Shown piece by piece: positions 4,439 to 7,756 of a DNA stretch of 7,756 bases; the stretch's first letter is position 1; each line of letters starts with the position of its first letter. Made by a program: the position numbers and the translations under genes. Source of the DNA: an uncultured Ruminococcus sp. Its GTDB lineage: Bacteria > Bacillota_A > Clostridia > Oscillospirales > Ruminococcaceae. Under the pieces are notes generated by a model. The model worked only from the letters and a program-made list of their open reading frames with translations, was not told where the DNA came from and made no database searches. Location of the stretch: NCBI GenBank assembly GCA_902782875.1, contig CACZPE010000396.1, positions 1 to 7,756 of the forward strand, written 5' to 3'.

Positions 4439-5482
4439 ATGAATAAAAAAATATCAATACCTGTAGTCCTTGTCACCGCACTTGTGATGACACTTACATC
4501 CTGCGCGGACAGCTCGTCCTACTCAAACTCAAAATCAGCATCACCGTCCAATGCCGACAACGCAGGCGGAGCTTCATATGCGGCAGAGGCGGAGGAACCA
4601 TACTACTCCGACGATGTAAATGATGCCGAAAACGACAGTGCAAACTATCCCGACAAGGCCCAGTCCGTCCTTGCCAACCAGAAGATGGTATATACAGGCT
4701 CTGTATCCATCGAGACTCTCGAATATGATGCCGCAGTCAGCGCAGTTCGCGGCGACGTGGAAAAATACGGCGGATTTATAGAGAACTCATCAGAGAGCAA
4801 CCGCAACAACAAGTGGTACTATGACGACCAGATCTACGAGAGCGACAGGACCCTCTCACTTACAGTGCGTGTGCCGTCCGAGCATTTCAATGAGTTTCTC
4901 TCCGGGCTTGACAGCTACGGACAGAAAATGTCAGAATCCACCAACGCGGAGAATATCAGCCGTCAGTACGCTGACAATGATGCAGAGATAGCCGCTCTTG
5001 AAAAGGAGCAGGAAAGGCTTCTCCAGATGATGGATGCCGCTGATACCATACAGGAAATGATAACCGTAGAGGACCGTCTTACCGAAGTCCAGTCCCAGCT
5101 CAACCGCTACAAGAGCTACAAATCATCTATGGACACCGATGTGCAGTTCTCCAGGATCACCATGACCATAACAGAGGTACACAAGTACACCCCGATACAG
5201 AAGGAACCCGAGCCCGAGCCCACATTCCTTGAGCGCCTGAGCGAACACGTAAAGGAAAGCGCAGACAGCTTCCTCGAGGTGCTTGAAGGCCTGCTCTTCC
5301 TGTTCATATCCCTGTTCCCGTATCTGGTGATAATCGCTGTGATAGTCATCATCGTACTCAGCATAAGAAAAAAACGCAGGGAAAAGATACTTGCATCCAT
5401 GCCCCCCGCACCTTCACAGCAGACGACTCCTCCCCCGTATGTTCCGAGCAACAGGAACAACGACGAGGTAAAAAAAGAGTAA
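4439..5482 (+). CDS. DUF4349-domain lipoprotein with a C-terminal membrane helix
   Basis: A 347-residue envelope protein. Residues 1-22 form a lipoprotein signal peptide ending in LTSC, with C22 as the likely lipidated cysteine. A Ser/Asn/Asp/Glu-rich spacer of low complexity follows (about 23-78). DUF4349 covers about 80-308: VYTGSVSIET, VEKYGGFIE and LTVRVPSEHF are typical, then a predicted coiled coil (about 175-228) and the strand SRITMTITEV. A transmembrane helix follows at about 283-309, then KKRREK and a Pro-rich tail that should be cytoplasmic. The function of DUF4349 is unknown; surface or stress roles are only inferred. The start at 4439 has AGGAGG 8 nt upstream. An in-frame ATG at 4385 would put 18 hydrophilic residues before the signal peptide and is rejected. 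The gene ends in a strong terminator. Confidence 0.88.
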   Translation: MNKKISIPVVLVTALVMTLTSCADSSSYSNSKSASPSNADNAGGASYAAEAEEPYYSDDVNDAENDSANYPDKAQSVLANQKMVYTGSVSIETLEYDAAVSAVRGDVEKYGGFIENSSESNRNNKWYYDDQIYESDRTLSLTVRVPSEHFNEFLSGLDSYGQKMSESTNAENISRQYADNDAEIAALEKEQERLLQMMDAADTIQEMITVEDRLTEVQSQLNRYKSYKSSMDTDVQFSRITMTITEVHKYTPIQKEPEPEPTFLERLSEHVKESADSFLEVLEGLLFLFISLFPYLVIIAVIVIIVLSIRKKRREKILASMPPAPSQQTTPPPYVPSNRNNDEVKKE

Positions 5483-5491
5483 CAATTCTTT

Positions 5492-5532
5492 TACATCATC
5501 TTTGACATAAGCGTCGAAGATGATGTATTTTT
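5492..5532 (+). terminator. Strong rho-independent terminator of the DUF4349 gene
   Basis: TACATCATCTTTGAC pairs with GTCGAAGATGATGTA (15 bp including one U-G) around ATAAGC, followed by five T residues. It starts 9 nt after the stop codon and ends 1 nt before the -35 of the next promoter. Confidence 0.92.
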
Positions 5533-5533
5533 A

Positions 5534-5562
5534 TTGACATAATTGTTTTTATAATGTATAAT
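5534..5562 (+). promoter_or_regulatory. Exact-consensus sigma-A promoter of the GGDEF-EAL gene
   Basis: TTGACA (5534-5539), a 17-bp spacer and TATAAT (5557-5562). Both hexamers and the spacing are ideal, so transcription should be strong and largely constitutive. The start is expected near 5569. Confidence 0.88.
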
Positions 5563-5579
5563 GGAACTAAGGATTTGAT

Positions 5580-5606
5580 TTCTCCTTAATATTTCAGGAA
5601 GGAGAA
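5580..5606 (+). promoter_or_regulatory. Hairpin burying the ribosome binding site of the GGDEF-EAL gene
   Basis: TTCTCCTT (5580-5587) is perfectly complementary to AAGGAGAA (5599-5606), which contains the AAGGAG ribosome binding site 6 nt before the ATG. The loop is AATATTTCAGG. The whole predicted leader is only about 42 nt, so this stem is its main structure and should lower initiation unless opened by temperature, a protein, a small RNA or the ribosome itself. Paired with an ideal promoter, this points to control at translation. The pairing is seen directly; regulation is inferred. Confidence 0.6.
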
Positions 5607-5610
5607 CGGC

Positions 5611-7356
5611 ATGAAAAAAGAGATACATAAAAAAGCAGGTCAGATAAAGGACATGGTCCTGCAGTCATCCCCTCAGGACAGGATCAATTCCAAGATCTCC
5701 TTTGTCCTGCTTATAGTATTCTATATACTGACAGCTTGCGTTACAGGTCTGTTATCGCACTCTGACAACACTATCAGTATAGCAGGCATTCCCGCACACA
5801 TATCATCGTTTGTAGGTGTGTTCTCATACATTTCGAATACCTGTATAATCTTCCTTACGCTGTTTTTCAAAAAGCCCGGATTCATAACATCGATAATACT
5901 GCTCGTATCCCAGTTCCCTATGGTCATAAGGACTATGGTCATGGCACATTCGTTTGCGATGCTGCCGGGTGTATTTGCAAACCTGTTCTCGATAATCGTC
6001 ATTATCGTGATACAGGCAAACAATAAAAAGATATCGAAATATCAGCAGAAGATGCACGATCAGGCGCTGACCGACATGATGACAGGTCTGCCCAACAGAT
6101 TTGCAGGCTCTGAATACGCAAAACAGCTGATACGCAAAAAGGAACCGTTCACCATCGTATCCGTCGATCTCAACAATTTCAAGTCGATCAACGATATAAT
6201 GGGCCATTCCTTCGGAAACGAGATACTCAAGGAGATCGCAGCCCGCTGGTATGAAGCTGCAAACTCGGGCGACACAGGTACCGACGATCAGATAGTACGC
6301 CACGGCGGAGATGAATTTCTGATATTCATCCGCGGCTACAGCAGTGACGATGAGGTGCTCCGCACCATAAGGCACTATGAATCCCTGCTTGCAGACAAGC
6401 TTACGATAAACGAATGCGACTACTTCATCACTGCAAGCTTCGGTTATGCGGAGTATCCCACCGATGCAAAGATCAGCAGTACGCTTCTTTCCTGTGCGGA
6501 TGCAGCAATGTATGAGGTCAAGCACACCAACAGCAGCAACCATATACTGCGCTTCACGCCTGACATGCTCAGATCAGAGCATACCGTCGAGATAGAGCGC
6601 AAGATAAGGAATGCCCTTGAGAACGACACGCTCTGCTTCTATCTTCAGCCACAGTACGACATCGATCATAATCTCAGAGGATTTGAAGCTCTTGCCCGCA
6701 TGAAGGATGCAGGCGGCAATTTCATAAGCCCTGCGGAATTCATTCCTGTAGCGGAAAAGGTCGGACTTATCGACAAGGTGGATGTCACGGTATTCAGAAA
6801 GGCTGCAGCCTTCTTCGGCGAGCTTGTAAACAATACCGACACTAAGATCACTCTCAGCGTGAATGTCTCCGTAAGGCACATGATGAAGAGCGATTTCACA
6901 GACGAGATCAGGGAGATCATCAGCAGCAGCGGCGTTCCCGCAGAACAGATAGAGATAGAGATAACCGAATCCATCATGATAGAGTCTGCGGAAAAGGCTC
7001 TCGAATGCATAAACGCCCTCAAGGCACTGGGGATAAAGATCGCGATAGACGACTTCGGCACAGGCTATTCGTCACTGAGCTATCTGAACAAATTCCCCGC
7101 TGATCTTCTCAAGATCGATAAATCCTTCATAGACAAGATGAACACCAGTGAATCCTCAAGACAGTACGTTGCAGCTATAATATCCATCGGACACATCATG
7201 AACTTTGATGTAATATCCGAGGGCGTTGAAGAGCCCGAACAACTTGAAACGCTCAAGAGCATAGGCTGTGACTTCATTCAGGGCTACATATGGGGCAGGC
7301 CGATGCCTCCAGAGGAAGCCGAAAAGCTGGTAACAGGGATCACCGATGATGAATAA
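5611..7356 (+). CDS. Membrane-anchored GGDEF-EAL protein (c-di-GMP synthesis and/or breakdown)
   Basis: A 581-residue hybrid of a diguanylate cyclase and a c-di-GMP phosphodiesterase. Four membrane helices at about 29-48, 65-86, 91-110 and 117-136 form an N-terminal sensor of no recognised type, and a short helical linker (138-155) leads to the GGDEF domain (about 150-315). There the metal residue D186, FKSIND (190-195) and GGDEF (232-236) are intact, but the arginine of the RxxD inhibitory site is replaced (GTDD, 223-226), so product inhibition is probably lost. The EAL domain (about 325-575) keeps EAL (359-361), N418, E450, DDFGTG (480-485), K501, E537 and Q557, the residues needed for hydrolysis. 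Both activities are possible; which dominates cannot be read here. The gene is monocistronic, with an ideal promoter, an occluded ribosome binding site and its own terminator. Confidence 0.95.
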   Translation: MKKEIHKKAGQIKDMVLQSSPQDRINSKISFVLLIVFYILTACVTGLLSHSDNTISIAGIPAHISSFVGVFSYISNTCIIFLTLFFKKPGFITSIILLVSQFPMVIRTMVMAHSFAMLPGVFANLFSIIVIIVIQANNKKISKYQQKMHDQALTDMMTGLPNRFAGSEYAKQLIRKKEPFTIVSVDLNNFKSINDIMGHSFGNEILKEIAARWYEAANSGDTGTDDQIVRHGGDEFLIFIRGYSSDDEVLRTIRHYESLLADKLTINECDYFITASFGYAEYPTDAKISSTLLSCADAAMYEVKHTNSSNHILRFTPDMLRSEHTVEIERKIRNALENDTLCFYLQPQYDIDHNLRGFEALARMKDAGGNFISPAEFIPVAEKVGLIDKVDVTVFRKAAAFFGELVNNTDTKITLSVNVSVRHMMKSDFTDEIREIISSSGVPAEQIEIEITESIMIESAEKALECINALKALGIKIAIDDFGTGYSSLSYLNKFPADLLKIDKSFIDKMNTSESSRQYVAAIISIGHIMNFDVISEGVEEPEQLETLKSIGCDFIQGYIWGRPMPPEEAEKLVTGITDDE

Positions 7357-7357
7357 C

Positions 7358-7386
7358 AAAAGGGCTGTCGTCTGACAGCCCTTTTT
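7358..7386. terminator. Shared bidirectional terminator between convergent genes
   Basis: AAAAGGGCTGTC pairs with GACAGCCCTTTT (12 bp) around GTCT. On the plus strand it ends in a T5 run and follows the GGDEF-EAL stop by 1 nt. Read on the minus strand it ends in a T4 run and overlaps the stop codon (7385-7387) of the convergent gene. Confidence 0.9.
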
Positions 7387-7756
7387 ATATACCCACGATC
7401 AGAAAATACCCGTATCTGCCGATGCTCTCCTCCGCAAACGGTGTGACCTCCTCAAAGACCGCTCTTGTTTCTGCAGGAGCGGTTTGTATATTATATAGTA
7501 TCTCAGACCACTTTTGTGAATCAACAACAGTTATATAATAGTAGTCAAAGCCCGGTATATATTTATACATCGCGATCCTGTCCGCGATATCCATATGCAG
7601 CAGAAGGGAATCCTCCAGCCAGAATCCGTGTTTATAGTCTTTCTTGTCCCTGTTTTTCTGATAAAGGCCCTCCACACCCTTCTGAAATTCAAAGAAGCCT
7701 GTGGAGTGAAGCCCTTTTCGTTCCTGTTCGGTAATAAAATATCTCATATTCTCACC
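7385..7756 (-). CDS. Hypothetical protein, 5' end uncertain or beyond the window
   Basis: At least 120 residues from the ATG at 7745-7747. I do not recognise the family. It looks soluble, with no signal peptide or membrane helix, and is rich in aromatic and charged residues (EFQKGVEGLYQKNRDKKDYK, and PGFDYYYITVVDSQKW near the middle). Its stop codon overlaps the shared terminator, which supports a real gene ending there. The start is unsettled: GGTGAG lies only 3 nt before this ATG, too close for a good ribosome binding site, and the frame is open to the window end, so the true start may be further right. Small charged cytosolic proteins of this size include many toxin-immunity proteins, but nothing here proves that. 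Confidence 0.6.
   Translation of the reverse strand, partial: GENMRYFITEQERKGLHSTGFFEFQKGVEGLYQKNRDKKDYKHGFWLEDSLLLHMDIADRIAMYKYIPGFDYYYITVVDSQKWSEILYNIQTAPAETRAVFEEVTPFAEESIGRYGYFLIVGI

Noticed and set aside
5824..6543. 239-residue minus-strand frame opposite the GGDEF-EAL gene
   Set aside because: It is a shadow of the conserved GGDEF coding region, with no ribosome binding site or family motif.

Overview
The window looks like chromosome from a low-GC, Gram-positive, motile anaerobe of the Clostridia, most likely Ruminococcus or a close Oscillospiraceae relative. This is inferred from AGGAGG-type ribosome binding sites, two exact-consensus sigma-A promoters (TTGACA, 17 bp, TATAAT), AT-rich spacers between moderate-GC genes that favour ATA isoleucine codons, Bacillus-like CheY and CheC, and a G5-3D cell-wall protein. 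No rRNA, tRNA, mobile element, phage gene or CRISPR array was seen.

Left part, minus strand (1-2375): a two-gene chemotaxis operon, cheY then cheC (cheC runs off the left edge), starts from an extended -10 promoter and has a structured leader of about 105 nt. Upstream of it, and also on the minus strand, is a secreted G5 plus 3D-domain cell-wall protein. It has its own terminator, two stacked promoters and an exact match to the WalR (YycF) box between them.

Middle (2376-5532): about 390 bp without a gene is followed by a plus-strand operon of a 63-residue membrane microprotein whose stop codon overlaps the start of a COG1228-type amidohydrolase (ATGA). Next comes a repeat-rich spacer and a DUF4349 lipoprotein with a C-terminal membrane helix, closed by a strong terminator.

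Right part (5534-7756): an exact-consensus promoter begins 2 nt after that terminator and drives a membrane-anchored GGDEF-EAL protein with both catalytic centres intact. Its Shine-Dalgarno sequence is buried in an 8-bp hairpin. The gene converges on an unrecognised minus-strand gene, and the two share one terminator hairpin.

The products suggest envelope and motility functions: CheY and CheC (flagellar switching), a c-di-GMP enzyme (motile versus sessile choice), a peptidoglycan-active protein and a surface lipoprotein. I found no wholly new multi-gene system. The most notable signals are regulatory: the WalR-like box, the occluded ribosome binding site of the GGDEF-EAL gene, the cheY leader, and the coupled microprotein-amidohydrolase pair.
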